DNA from: Arenicola marina
Taxonomy: Eukaryota; Annelida; Polychaeta; Arenicolidae
NCBI GenBank assembly: GCA_964019135.1
Contig: OZ025253.1
Span: 37,250,548-37,314,547, forward strand
Length of the DNA: 64,000 bases
Direction of reading: 5' to 3'
Made by a program: the position numbers and the translations under genes. Below the pieces are notes generated by a model that saw nothing but the letters and a program-made list of their open reading frames with translations, ran no database searches and was not told the DNA's origin. Every line of letters starts with the position of its first letter. The first letter of the stretch is position 1. Below, piece by piece: positions 1 through 11,048 of the stretch.

Positions 1-959
1 CGCCATTAAATGTTACATAAAACCGCCTGTCGTGTTCGGCCGAGACGTATATACTTTAAAACTGTGTGATATATAATTTCATCAGTGTCTTCATTAGTGC
101 TCCGTGATAGGAATTATAGTAAACGTTTTCATCATTTGCCACCGCATTGATGTTGTATCATAATGCACCCATGAAAGACTCTTATTTTGTCGCTTAGCGC
201 CTGTCTCATAACGTTTCCGTAAAAGACGTCCTGAATAGCTTATACATACGAGAATGAGTTGGTCTTGTCTATTAAATGTGCAACGACTTGCTTTCCAGCT
301 TTCTGCTAAAACGATAAGAAATATGATGGTTTTACTTACTTTAGGTGCAGATGCGTCCAACCATGATTGCGATTTGTGCCATATTAATTTTTAATATTAA
401 TTGAGCAGTACCAAAATAAGAAGGCCACTTATGTGTTGTGCTGGTTACAGCGATGATTTTATTCTGAATAACTATATTAGGACACACTTAAGGCAAAGCA
501 CATACTTGACAACTTCGGATGATATAATTGTATGTAGTAATATGTGATATAAGACAGATAGATAGACAACATAGAAATAAAACAACATAACAGGAAACAA
601 GTACCCAGCCCCCCCCCCCCCTGGGTTTATCAGTCACTTTTATAGAATGAACTTAATTGTTACATAGACGTGAGTATATCTACCAAATACATCTACTAAA
701 TGTCGGACATGTGTCGATTTCAATTGTAAAGGATGCGTTTGATCCGTAACCATGCTTTCTTAGCAAAGACAATAAGCTGTTTACATAAATACTTCATAAT
801 ATAACAAAGTTTATCAACATGATAAATGACTGAAAACTGGAAGAGCCAGTTTCTGCCGCACTAAACAAAATAAACCTTTCGGCAGAATACCCCAGGCATA
901 CACACACTCGGATTAAGCTCAGGTACCATATTATAACTCAAAAGCACATTTTACTCAAA
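1..959. other. Intergenic, no gene recognised
   Basis: AT-rich sequence with short open frames on both strands that match no family I recognise. It contains a poly-C tract near 610-622. A consensus-like splice donor (AAA|GTAAGT, minus strand, near 341-347) sits in an otherwise unremarkable stretch, but no matching acceptor or protein signature supports an exon. Confidence 0.5.
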
Positions 960-2600
960 ACAATCAAACTGACTTGTATGCAAACAGGTGGCATAAACTG
1001 TTCGCCAAATTGTGAATATGCCCACTTGTGTTGTATTTGTATGCTGCATTTCTTTTGCATTTTCTTAGCATCTGTTTCATTTGTTTTTGTGTGTAGCTAG
1101 TACATACCGCCTCGTATAAGCCTGTAACTGATGTATACATGAAGGCATACACACATAATGGCATTCATCTTCGAATTTATTAGTATTACAGACCTGACAT
1201 AGACGTTCAGAAGGCAACAAAGATCTAAGCTGGTTTGACACCGGGTCTTTAATGGATCCATAGCGCCCCGTTTCAATGCGAAATTGTAGGATTCCCGTTC
1301 TAAGCTGAGCAATTAACGATTGGTTTTGTTTCCATATACTAATAGCTTTCACGTATGGTTCTGCTACAATATGTTGCGCATAAGATCATAGTTTAGGCTT
1401 TTCTGACATATGACATATCCACTCATTTGACATGGATCTAACAATTTAGCTTTCACAAAATCGATGTCACATTGTCGTAATTCGCGATAAAATTCACCCA
1501 TATCGACACGGTCCAACAACGTCTTCATTTCAAACGACAAATTTACTTTTGTTTTGTTCCCTATCCCACATAGATCTAAATACACTTTTTGTCAGTCTTG
1601 AGTCATCCATGGCTACAAGGTGGTTCCATCTCCTAAACATGGCTAATTGACGCCTATATTTGGGTGTCACCACACTCAGGTGCACTAGGAGCAAATTTAT
1701 GCAAGTCCAGAAAGTATTTTCCGCCTCTATTTTGTATACAATCCAAACAAGGAGCCTTTACGAAGCCCCAGACTCCTGACGCATAATCCTAATGGGAGCA
1801 ACACCGCTTTCGAACAGTCTAGTGAAGGTATTAAATCCTAAAGTATTCATACAACGATACTTAGAGATGAGTGCTCCAAGAGCTCTGTCAGCCGAATCCG
1901 CGAGAGTATGACAACAATTGTCCAAAGTTAGAAACTCATCAAAAATTATTCCATATTATAAAGATATTTATAACAATTCACTGTTTCTAAAATGCTACCA
2001 CCATAAACAAAATTGGCTGACGTGATCGAGACTGGTTCTCATGGGGCGAAAATGCATTATCTTAGTATTTGACTCCTTATAATAATAATCAGTTTATTGT
2101 GCACTGTAGGCTCACAGCCTCAAAGTACAAATATATGTATATACAAATAACATCAAGTAAATAAGGTAACATTTTGAAACAGCTTTTCCCTTAATTTGTA
2201 CGCATCGCGGAGAAATAGCACGATGTTATATAGGGTGGGGGTATCTACTGACATCATCCAAAAGGTAAATTCCCAACGCAACTCATTAAATTGCCATTTC
2301 TCATACCAGCGGTTAACACAATATATAAGCTGTTGCATTTTTTCCTCCCGAGTCTGATGCAAGTGCCATATCGTCCGCGTATAACAGGAGGCTTATATTC
2401 AAATGACCAATGTCCACACCTAAGTTAAAAGATTTAACTTTCCTTGCTAAATCATTTATATAGAGTGAAACAAAGTAGGTGACAAATTGTCCCCTTGAGG
2501 GATGGCGCAAATTACTGGGAACCACTGCGTATTTTCACCGCGGCTGAGACGGACCAGTTTGCAGTCAAGGTGACGGTCAATGTCAGTAAAGGCTAACGAG
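960..2600 (-). mobile_element. Degraded LINE (RT domain to C-terminus), jockey/CR1-like
   Basis: Reading the minus strand from 2,600 downward, several frames carry pieces of a non-LTR retrotransposon reverse transcriptase in the right order. A PQGDNLSPTLF-like block (about 2,470-2,500) is followed by the catalytic YADD box (about 2,335-2,350), a VNRWYEKWQFN block (near 2,290), an IMHFRP block (near 2,050), an ADSADRALGALISKY-like thumb region (about 1,840-1,930) and RWNHLVAMDDSRL (near 1,600). It ends with a C-terminal QLRTGILQFRIETGRYG block (near 1,270), then LCQVCNTNKFEDECHYV (near 1,180). The frame changes several times and stops occur, so it is a dead copy lacking its 5' half. A second LINE end is inserted at 2,076-2,280. 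The RT motifs are seen directly; the clade is inferred from the C-terminal blocks and is uncertain. Confidence 0.8.
2076..2280 (-). mobile_element. 5'-truncated LINE 3' end nested in the older LINE
   Basis: On the minus strand about 205 bp interrupts the older LINE exactly between its YEKWQFNE block and its SNTKIMHFRP block. The insert encodes a LINE C-terminus (about 35 residues containing RWEFTFWMMSV and LFLRDAYKLREKLF), then a stop, a short 3' UTR and an ATT microsatellite tail (AATAAACTGATTATTATTAT). Four bases, ACTC, occur at both edges (2,072-2,075 and 2,281-2,284), consistent with a short target-site duplication. 5' truncation and a microsatellite tail are typical products of target-primed reverse transcription. 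Confidence 0.65.
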
Positions 2601-3163
2601 TTGACACCCCCCCCCCCCTGCCCAGCGCCAAAACAAATTCCCCAACTACACCACTAATAAGCCTAATCTGCACTAAAAGTTATAAACGCAACAATCCCCA
2701 TGCATAAGTCGAGTCTAATTAGAGGCAGTGAAAAGAAATACAGTTCAAACCCATACAACTTAAAAATGTAAACAAACCACCGCCATCTTAATTACTACAT
2801 AGACCCTTCACTTCCCCCTCCCAAACACCTACTACCTACCTCCCCTACTACACCTACCCTCTAATCCTAAAGCCTTAAGCACGTTACAGCCAGCCTCTAC
2901 ACCCACTCCTACTCAGTGGAAAAAATGTAACTAAAGGCAGTAAAAGAAGAAAGTAACACTCACCGAACTTCAAAAAGTAAACAAACCTCCATCTCGAGGT
3001 CTCACACCAACAACCCCCCTACACCTACACCTACCCTCCGCACCCCCGCACCCCTCCCACCTTCGCCTCAGTCACGGGATGTAAACAAACCGCCGCCTTC
3101 TGGTGACGTCACCTGTTGGGATCACGTGATACGACACCCTTGACGTGGTTGGTGTGTCAGTGA
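2601..3163. repeat. Degenerate ~210-bp tandem duplication downstream of the cGLR exon
   Basis: After a poly-C tract (about 2,607-2,620), two diverged copies of one unit are visible. Each opens with AGGCAGTGAAAAGAAA-like sequence (about 2,722 and 2,934) and carries a GTAAACAAACC motif (about 2,768 and 2,976). A third GTAAACAAACC lies at about 3,080. The intervening DNA is C-rich and A-rich on the plus strand. The region would be the 3' UTR or 3' flank of the minus-strand gene ending at 3,164. I see no clear AATAAA for that gene here. Palindromic GATCACGTGAT-type and GACGTCAC motifs cluster at 3,100-3,185. Confidence 0.5.
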
Positions 3164-4919
3164 TCACGTGACCTGTGCGACGTCACAGAGCTGACGGCAG
3201 ACCTCCGCGTGACAGTGATCGAGGGAGGGGAAGGGAAGCAAGTGCCAGACAGGACGCTCTGACCGATCCCTGGCACTGCTCTCTGGTTTACTTGTGATCA
3301 GTATCACTCCCCGCTGTCGCCGCGGATTGATGTCCTTCAACCCCTCACCACTCAGCAGGGGGTGGGGGACATCCTTTGACTCCTTCAGGTGAGTGGCCAG
3401 GTACGACATGTACTTACTGACCCCCCGCCAGCGCCTCCCCCTCCCCACTAAGTCCCTCAGGACGAGGTACTTGAGGAAGGCGGAGGATACCACAAGTTGG
3501 GGTGAGGGTGGCAGCCCCACAACCTCCCGCACGGCGGGGTGGAGGTCTGGGGCAATGGACCTGAGTGACAGCTTCCGGGCCTCATGGGTCAGGTCCTTAC
3601 ACAGGCCACACTCACCCTGACACCCCCCAGCCCCCTGCGCCGCCCAGTGTGCTGTGTGGGTGGCGGACACCACCAGCGCCACCCTGCTCAGGTAAACCCC
3701 CGCCACAGCCTGATCCTCCCCCTCCCCCTCCCTCCTCTCTGGCAGCCTCACCTTCTCGGTCCTCAGCGACTCACTCACACAATCAGAGAGCCAATCTACG
3801 TCTGCCAACCCCCCGATACACTCCCGGGACTCCCCACCCCCACCCCCCAGGGCCGCCAGGGTGTCCCTGGCCTTCCTCACCTCACTCGCCATCTCATCCA
3901 GGGGGCGCCACTGGAGGTAGTGCCGCGCCAGGAGCTTGAGGCCCCGGATGAGGGTGACGGGGGATGAGCGGGGGCCGAGGGCGACCAGCGCGTGTGTCTC
4001 CACCACACACGTCGTCGGTAGCCACACAGCCCTACCCTCCGGCCACCCCGGCACCAGGTGGACGGGGTATGAGGACCGCTTCAGCCCCGCCACCCCCTCC
4101 AGGCGGCATATCGCCTCCTGGGTGACACACTTCAGGGCGTCCCGGGGGACAGGGTAGGCGGGGGTGAGGTCACAGGTCAGCCGGGTCTCCCTCCGCCACA
4201 CCAGAGACATGGTGACAGTTGTGTCGCCGACCTTCACCTTGGTGTACCTGGGGGAGAGAAGGCCGTAGTGGGTCAGACCTTCCGGCAGCGTGACTATGGG
4301 CAGCACGGCATCCAGCCCGACCGCCCAGCGCAAGAGGAAGGCCCGAGCGTCCACCTCACACTCGTCCACCCCCTCCACCACACGGGGCTCACCTCTCAGG
4401 ACTTCCCTCCTCCCCTCCTTCCGGCAGGCGGCCAGGGCCTTGCCACTCACCCACACACTATACTCCACCAACCCCTCCTCCCTCACCACCCTCACCCCCT
4501 CCCACGTCACACTAATTAAAATGTCAAACTCGATCGCCTCCGGTCTGACATCTGTCCCGTCACCATGACTACCAACCGTCATGTCCTTGAATTTGGCGAA
4601 CAGGGAGTCCCTCCTCCCCACCGCCTCAACCACCTTGCGAGCTAACCTCCGGACGGCTTCTTTCCGGGCCACCGTGTCCGGGTGACCCCAGTCGAAGGTC
4701 CCCCTCTCCAGCGTGGCCGCCTCCTCTGTCAGGGTGCCTCGGCGTCGGCGCTCCACCCGTGACCGGGAGGTGCGGACCATGGCGTCCTGGGGGTCGTACT
4801 CCCCAGGCAGCTCAACCTCCCAGGTGAGGGTCTGGGGGGAGGTGGCGCCTGGGTTGAAGTCCTGGGAGGTCCCTGGCCCTGGGGTGGTTGTTGGGGTGGC
4901 GCCTGCAGGTGATGTTAAC
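3164..4919 (-). CDS. cGAS-like receptor / Mab-21 nucleotidyltransferase, terminal exon
   Basis: A long open exon whose first in-frame Met gives 538 residues (numbering from the ATG at 4,780). It carries the Mab-21/cGAS NTase signature: a GS motif at residues 70-71 in a TVGSHGDGTD context, then E84-F-D86 (AIEFDILISV) as the first two metal-binding acids. D204 in RLTCDLTPAYPVP is the third acid, equivalent to the family's VDLVPA strand. C-terminal Mab-21 blocks follow: a YPVHLVPGWPEGRAVWLPTT segment, GLKLLARHYLQW (280-291), SSAFLKYLVLRDL (432-444) and HPLLSGEGLKDINPR. Family knowledge: such enzymes sense nucleic acid or other ligands and make cyclic dinucleotides or cGAMP that activate STING. 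A His/Cys cluster (H375, H378, C387, C391, C394) could be a metal site, which is inference. The frame stays open upstream of the ATG to a good splice acceptor (TTCTGTTTCAG, exon edge 4,919), so the true start is probably in an upstream exon I could not find. The exon is far more GC-rich than its flanks. A non-catalytic Mab-21-like protein is the alternative, but the complete triad argues for an enzyme. Confidence 0.85.
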
Positions 4920-4935
4920 CTGAAACAGAAAACAA
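4920..4935 (-). other. Splice acceptor of the cGLR terminal exon
   Basis: On the minus strand a pyrimidine-rich tract ends in TTTTCTGTTTCAG directly before an open frame that continues into the cGLR exon. Base composition drops sharply to AT-rich beyond it, as expected for an intron. Confidence 0.6.
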
Positions 4936-6965
4936 GACCGTTTTAAGATATTTGTCGTTGAAAAACAGAAAAAAAACAGTTTATTGTCAATGATCCAATC
5001 GTTAATCTAAGAGTCTAAACTTAGCCTTATAAAAACCATATAAGAACTTAGATCTAAACCCTGAAGGTAATTGTATTCACAATTAAGTTTATAAACAGAC
5101 TTATGTTAGGATTGATTATAACTTGTTAAAAAAACTATTCCAACATAGATATCCTTATTTTACTAAAATCCATTTACTATAGATATAGATCTAATAAGCA
5201 TTAGAACGATAGTCGATAAACTCAGTAAGACGGTGAGCTTACATCATTCAATGGTAATGATAATGATAATCCAGGAGCCACATCGTCTCTCTCCTGAGAG
5301 GGAATGGCAAATAATGTTATACTATATCATTATAAGGCATGTCACACTTGAATTTGGAGTAAGAATGCGGACAGAAAGGGTCGGGGCACACATATTTGAA
5401 TATCAAATGGAACACTAGACAATCTTTGGTTTAATCCAAAAGGTCACATCGTCTCCCTCCTGGGAGGGAATGGCTAAACCGATCGACTGATAAAAACCAG
5501 ACGACGACGACGGGAAAACCGGCGACCGGCGCGTGCGGAATTCGAACGTTTTGTAGGACAGTGTGTGGGGGTCACTCCAGCAACGAACGGATAGATTTAC
5601 ATTTATAAAACGGGTTTAAACATTACCAAATAATTCATACAAGTTCTTTGACATTACAAAATCTGTTTGGAATGCGCACATATATTGTCATTATTCGGGA
5701 TTGTATTTTGTCTTAAATAAATTAAACGCTCGGTTACCAGTATTTTACCAGATAGATGTTGACAATTGTCAATGTATGTATATGTTATTGATATATTTAT
5801 ACACAAGCTACACATGTTAACAGGTATCTATGAATTATGCAAAAATAATGATAATAAATATGATAATTATCATTATCTGGCAAACTGACGATTTTCATAA
5901 AAATACACAGATTTTAGTTCATAAGAAAGTTTAATCTGCGCAATCATTCATTGGATGATTAGCCGTTACCTATTTCAGACAATGTTAGTACGATTGTCGG
6001 TAGGGGGCATTTAGTAAAAGAAAAAAATGGAACTTAATAATAAATCCTTCTTACATTGATATCGACTCGTTCTGCTAAAAAACATACTCACAAATTGGAA
6101 GGAAGATACAGTTTATTAATTTCGCGTGCGAAGTCCCTCCCCCCCACCCCCCTAGTTTTATATTGACTCAGTGAATGACGTCATTTTATTTCACTGATTC
6201 TCGCGCCACGCGCCACGCGCCACGGGTCAACTTCGCTGAACAGACACATTCGGGGCTGCGATGTGACGTCACGAATAGCTAAGTAGCCACGTGGAAGTTG
6301 TTGTGTAGGGCAGAAGAACACCGTGCCACACGCATTTCAAGCCTAAGTGAGCGGTGGGTCTGATGAGGTTTGGGTCCTCCCAGTCTAAAAACCGGGCCTT
6401 TTCTGGTGTAATGCCGTCAAGATGTTGTTTCGTGGGTGTACATGTCGTGAACTTTGATATGATTCCAACGGGCACGAAAAACGAGCAAAATGCATGGATA
6501 ACGGCTTTGTGAAGAAAAGACGCACCCGTGGGCGGGCAAATCACAAATATAATCCTAAGTCGCTCTCGGTACCCGAAGATAATGAAACCGTTATCCCGAA
6601 TCTCGATCATTACTGCTTACGACATAGGTAGTGTACACAAATCTTAAACAGGTGCGGATCCTAGTCGATAAGTTATCAGCCCCCCCCCCCCCCCGCCTTG
6701 AGTCTAAGCTGTTGTTGGACAAAATATAATCTATACGAGGGGCACGTACTATCTACTTGCTGCTGCCGTGGTGGGTGTGGCGCCCGTGCATACCAAGCAT
6801 TTACCAGGCCTGCCTCTAAGCAGCGTTTGTGCCGTTAGAGCCAGGCAGTATTTGCTGTCTGTGCGGTGTTGCAGCGCATTTTTTCGCGTAGGTCCCCTAT
6901 AGGGCGTACAGTTTTTAACTATCCGACGAAATATGCATGTTTTCAGAATCCTTAGGCAATTTACT
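4936..6965. other. AT-rich non-coding DNA, probable intron or 5' flank of the cGLR gene
   Basis: Mostly AT-rich. Two near-identical ~34-bp segments beginning CACATCGTCT and containing GGGAATGGC lie at 5,279-5,311 and 5,444-5,477. A 113-codon minus-strand open frame at 6,269-6,610 has no recognisable domain, and the opposite strand is also partly open, so I do not call it a gene. A poly-C tract lies at about 6,680-6,694. Short A-rich and poly-G segments are scattered through the region. Confidence 0.45.
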
Positions 6966-7386
6966 GACAACACCGAATTATTTGAAACCGGAATAACGAA
7001 ATCTCCGGAATCACGCGTTCGCGCCAAAAATTTAAATGGCCTGGCCGACACGGGAAACCAGATGTGGTGCGATGCCAAGACAGCAGGCCGGAGTTACAAT
7101 GTGGTAACCCCGGCCCACACGAGTTCAGGCTCGTGAGCAATGGGTAGGCCGCAGTTATCCGCGAACAACCCCGGCCCACTCAAACGGAGACTCGCAAGGA
7201 ATGGCTAGGCCGTAGTTATCCGAGCCCATTCGAACCGAGGCTCGTGAGCAATGCCTGGGCCGTGGCTGTCAACCATTCGCTTACAGGAACTACAGCTTTA
7301 TATTTGAATGAATATTAATTACTGACAATAATCAACACTGTTTCCTGGGTAATACATCGTATGGGTTGGATGGATGGGCTTGGGCC
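6966..7386 (+). repeat. Copy A of a ~420-bp inverted dispersed repeat
   Basis: This segment is nearly identical, in reverse complement, to 20,142-20,562. It contains three to four tandem units of about 58-60 bp built on CCGGCCCA...GCTCGTGAGCAATG, followed by a unique tail ending in GGGTTGGATGGATGGGCTTGGG. A further block (6,829-6,874) matches 20,656-20,703, so the repeat family is longer but its middle has diverged. Non-autonomous Helitron-like elements with internal minisatellites are a possible identity (inference); no Helitron termini were confirmed. Confidence 0.75.
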
Positions 7387-7562
7387 ACTCGAACCCAGGC
7401 TCTTGAGCTGTGGCTGGGCCGGAGTTGTCCGTGGCAACCCCGGCCAGTCGCTGTCAACCATTCGCTTATAGGAGGTACAGCTCTACATTTGAATGCATAT
7501 TAATTACTGACAATAATCAACACTGTTTCCTGGGAAATACTTCATATGGGTTGGATGCATGG
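7387..7562 (+). repeat. Tandem second tail of repeat copy A
   Basis: The block from about 7,448 to 7,562 repeats the tail of copy A (7,265-7,375) in direct orientation about 183 bp further on. It includes the TTAATTACTGACAATAATCA core and GGGTTGGATG. It shows that the repeat family duplicates internally. Confidence 0.65.
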
Positions 7563-8529
7563 GGGGTTCGGTGTTAGTGGTGCGTGCGGTTAAACAAATG
7601 CTCGCATATGATTATACACGGTTTAATTTAAGACAATCATACTTTATTTTGATGAACAAGCGGTCTGGGATCTGTATCATACAATGTATTCCTATCATAA
7701 CTGCAGACTTGTGACATGATGTTGGACAAAAGACTCCGACATAATTTGTTAGGGGCGGATCCAGGAATTAAAAAATGGGGGGGGTGGGTATATTCAAACT
7801 TGCGACTGGGGGGGGGGGGGGCACGCCTCAGATAGCGTTATTCTTTAAAAAAAAGGGGGAGGGGGTCTACCTACCTCACAAAATGAAAGTTCGTACTTCG
7901 TAAACATAAAAACAACTCTGTGCTACACATATAGACCTCGTGGGTTTCTCTCTACTTCCCCGGCCCAGCGTCTATCCTCAATCCGCCCCACAGACTCCCT
8001 CCTCCCTCCTCCCTCCTCCCGCTGAGAAGTCATTCCAGCTTTGCCTGACGGCGTCGCGGTATTTCACACCATTGGTGACAGCTTTATCGTCTCCAGTTTC
8101 GTTTCGACATGCAGCGACAGTTCTGTGTGTGGACTCGCCTGCCTCTGCTAGACGGCGGTATAGTCGCATTGGCTATCGGGCAAGAGCGAACGGTTAAATT
8201 TGGCGCCCAAACTACGTTATGTCCATGATACACATAGCGAACTTTGGTGCTCGGTCGCAATATATCAATCAATGTAGGGGATGCAATGTAGAGGAACGAC
8301 TGGAAGCAAGAAAACATCCTACACTAGAAGACTATGTATGTCTCTTTCTCTCTATTTATGCCTACTAATAGCTCCGTTTTTATCTCTATTACGTCTCTCC
8401 CTCTTTCCATCGTTGCCCATGTGTGTATCCCTTTCCTTCTCTCGATCTGTCTCCCACATTGTCTGCCCCTGCCCAATGTATGGTTCTCTCTCCCCCTCTC
8501 CACTTGTGTCTCGCTATCACTGTCCGCTT
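7563..8529. other. Low-complexity DNA with a partial hAT-type terminus
   Basis: At 7,751 the motif AGGGGCGGATCCAGG matches the terminal inverted repeat seen whole at 20,728, followed by poly-G tracts (about 7,780 and 7,808-7,820). No matching opposite terminus is found nearby, so this looks like a truncated copy. The segment 8,200-8,270 weakly resembles 19,525-19,600. The pyrimidine-rich stretch 8,335-8,530 gives long open frames only because it lacks stops. Confidence 0.4.
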
Positions 8530-8860
8530 CTAGGACAACTCCCCCCCCCCCGGAAAATTCCCCCCCGGACAACTCCCACCCCCCCCGACAATTCCCCCCC
8601 GGACAATTCCCCCCTAGGACAATTCCCCTCCGGACAATTCCCCCCTAGGACAACTTCCCCCCGGACAACTCCCCCCTACGAGACAACTTCCCCCCAGACA
8701 ATTGCCCCCGGACAATTCCCCCCCAGTCAGTTCCCCCCCGGACAACCGCCCCCCCCCACTACAATCCCCCACCTGGAAAATGTTCCCCTTGGGCCAGTCC
8801 CCCCCGGCAAGTTGCCACCGGACATTTCCCCCCTGGACGATAACCACCCCCTGGAAACAC
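8530..8860 (+). repeat. GGACAATTCCCCCC-type minisatellite
   Basis: Roughly 20 degenerate units of about 13-19 bp built on GGACAA(C/T)TCCCCCC. Open frames on both strands (Pro/Gly-rich) arise from the repeat and are not believable genes. A related short run is present at 45,010-45,150. Confidence 0.8.
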
Positions 8861-9041
8861 ACACCCACAAACGGACAAGCCCCCCCCCCCCTTCTCCTTC
8901 CGACACGTGGGAATACTTCGGGAGGACATCCGGGAGGGATAGACACTGGCAATCATGGCGAAGTTTATGGTGGTTAATTATTTGAACACTTTCGACATGA
9001 ACTGGAATATATAGTCAATAGCTGCAATTAAAAAAAATATT

Positions 9042-9133
9042 TCAGTCTCAGATGGGCACATCGAGAGGAATTCCAGATTTCTGCTCCGGGGATTGAGAGA
9101 AAAATGGCGAAAAAAGTGGTCATTTGGGCGACA
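9042..9133 (+). repeat. Dispersed repeat, copy 1 (partner 21,159-21,240)
   Basis: Begins TTCAGTCTCAGATGGGCACA and ends near TTTGGGCG. It matches the segment at 21,159-21,240 in the same orientation with small length changes. Both copies are followed by poly-C/G tracts. Confidence 0.6.
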
Positions 9134-10510
9134 CATATGTATATACCTAAATACATCTAGTGCCCCCCCCCTTCCCCGCCAATGGGGTGCGAGTGGTGCC
9201 TGAGAAAATATGTATTTCCTTCCACCTTGGCACGCCATGTGCGCAGCCACGAGTGAGGTAACACCCATATAAAAAATTATGGGCTTCTGCCCACGTTGTG
9301 ACAAAAAGTCATATGGCGAACCAAATTTACTTCCGTCCAAACCAAACTGTATTTAATGTAACACATTTACTTACTAAAGTACCTAAAGTGCATTTTTTCA
9401 ACGAAAGTTACTTTCGTCTTGACGACTAAGCGACCGCCGAGGCGGGGGGGGGGGGGGTGCGAGGGGCACTATGTATAGCTAGGTAAACAAATACGTATCA
9501 CACAAATAACACATTTCTTCCCCTGTTCTTCTTTCCCCTGAGCAGAAACCTGCATTTTCCATCGATGTCGTATGTACCCATTATCTCTATCGTCCGTGGC
9601 TCCGCTGTATGTGTTGTTCGCTCAAAATACAAGCTATGTGTCCTCGCAAATATTAGACCAGCGCTTATTAGAGATCAGGACGCCTGACTGAAGTATTAAC
9701 CAACATATATACAGATATATATTTATATAGATACTTATATATTATAACTTATAATTAGCTAGTCTCGCTTAAATTTAATGCGGTCATAGTCATTGTTGGT
9801 ACGTGTTTGCTGGGGCTTCGTTCGGTAACCCCCCACCCACCCTACATGTGTATACTACCCTGCGCCATAATGCTGAGTGCTGATAATGAAGGACATGTTT
9901 CATGGTATTCAACCACCATGCATGCACATTAGCGAACCGTTGACCAGTTTCCCGCCCTCTGCACTGGCTGACCTGCGTCCGACGTCCATCTTATCTGGAT
10001 AGAAAGGTGGCGGCCGGGCGCAGACGCGCCAGAGAGTACGCTACATGACACAGGGGTCTCTACGGGGCTGCGTTTCACGCGGCGTGGGGTGGGGGGGGGG
10101 CAGCTATTAGAGCGTGTGTGTGGGTTCAGACGAAGGAGAGATGGGGGAGTTGCGGGTGGGATGGGCTATTATAACGTTATTATGGAATGGGGCGGGGTGT
10201 GGAGGGGCTAAGAGAGCATCTGGTTTATGTTTCCTCTGGTTTATGTTTCCTCTGATATGGGTGTCAGGCGTGATCAAGCTACTACAGGAGTGAGTGCATC
10301 AACCCTGAAAGAAACTACTTATGAAATCATAGTGATGGTAGCTGTTGCCTAAGTAGGTGAAAATGAACCAACTGCACTATTTGCTTCAGTAACGAGAACA
10401 ATATTGGAACGGAAGTCAACAAAACGTATGATAACAGAGCAATAGACTACGCAAAACTGGGATGTCATATATAGCGCCATCAGCCGGAAATATGCACGCT
10501 ATGCGCGATA
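9134..10510. other. No gene recognised; poly-G tracts
   Basis: Intergenic DNA with poly-C/poly-G runs (about 9,163, 9,444 and 10,090), a short AT-rich TATATA stretch (about 9,705-9,760) and a 19-bp tandem duplicate (TCTGGTTTATGTTTCCTC, 10,219-10,255). No protein or RNA signature was seen. Confidence 0.5.
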
Positions 10511-10512
10511 TT

Positions 10513-10643
10513 TAGGGTTACGATTGTCGTTTTTTGTGCATATTGGGACCTCATGTTCTACATTAGACTGTGACCTCATTTGTTATAGAATAAGGGCCCA
10601 AATACATTGGGCGGCTAAAAAGTATTATTAAACATACTGTGAA
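10513..10643 (+). repeat. Direct repeat, copy 1 (~130 bp)
   Basis: Resembles 11,049-11,185: both carry a CGTTTTTTGTGC-like start, ATAAGGGCCCAAATACA-like middle, and end with ATTATTAAACATA.TGTGAAA. The copies are about 75-80 percent similar by eye. Confidence 0.6.
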
Positions 10644-11048
10644 ATTGCTTGTTTAACTGGCTTACTTTAGCTACCATAACGCATTTTCCATTAACAACAT
10701 TGACTTTCTTTGAACAAAAATTTGACTCTTTGAATTTTCATTTTTAATCAAACCTCATATTTTCCGAATAGGAACATGAAAAGACAGTGTTCTATCCAGA
10801 ACATGTAAAGACAACTGTGTTACCCTCAAAATTACGGTTTTTTAATTCCCTAAGATCCACAACACCTATTCCCTATGTTCTGGCCCTATACAATGTTTAT
10901 AATACTATTCCTCATTGTCATTTATCACTTATTTAAAGCATGCAATACATATTCGAAGAAAAAGACATATTTTTCCCTTTGCGATGGGTCGAATATGTAA
11001 TTATTACAAGGATAAGCACCAAGGTCAATGGCAAGGGTAAGAAAACAT

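Noticed and set aside
3393-4946. Pro/Ser-rich plus-strand open frames across the cGLR exon
   Set aside because: They are antisense shadows of a GC-rich coding exon; only the minus frame has a recognisable domain.
6269-6610. 113-codon minus-strand frame
   Set aside because: No recognisable domain, the opposite strand is also partly open, and no supporting splice or promoter signal.
6961-7179. Conserved ~70-codon frame shared with 20,349-20,560
   Set aside because: The frame is shared because the DNA is an inverted repeat; its content is the tandem GGCCCA.. unit, so conservation does not show coding.
8281-8985. 234-codon Pro-rich plus frame and antisense Gly-rich frame
   Set aside because: Produced by a stop-free pyrimidine tract and the GGACAA minisatellite.
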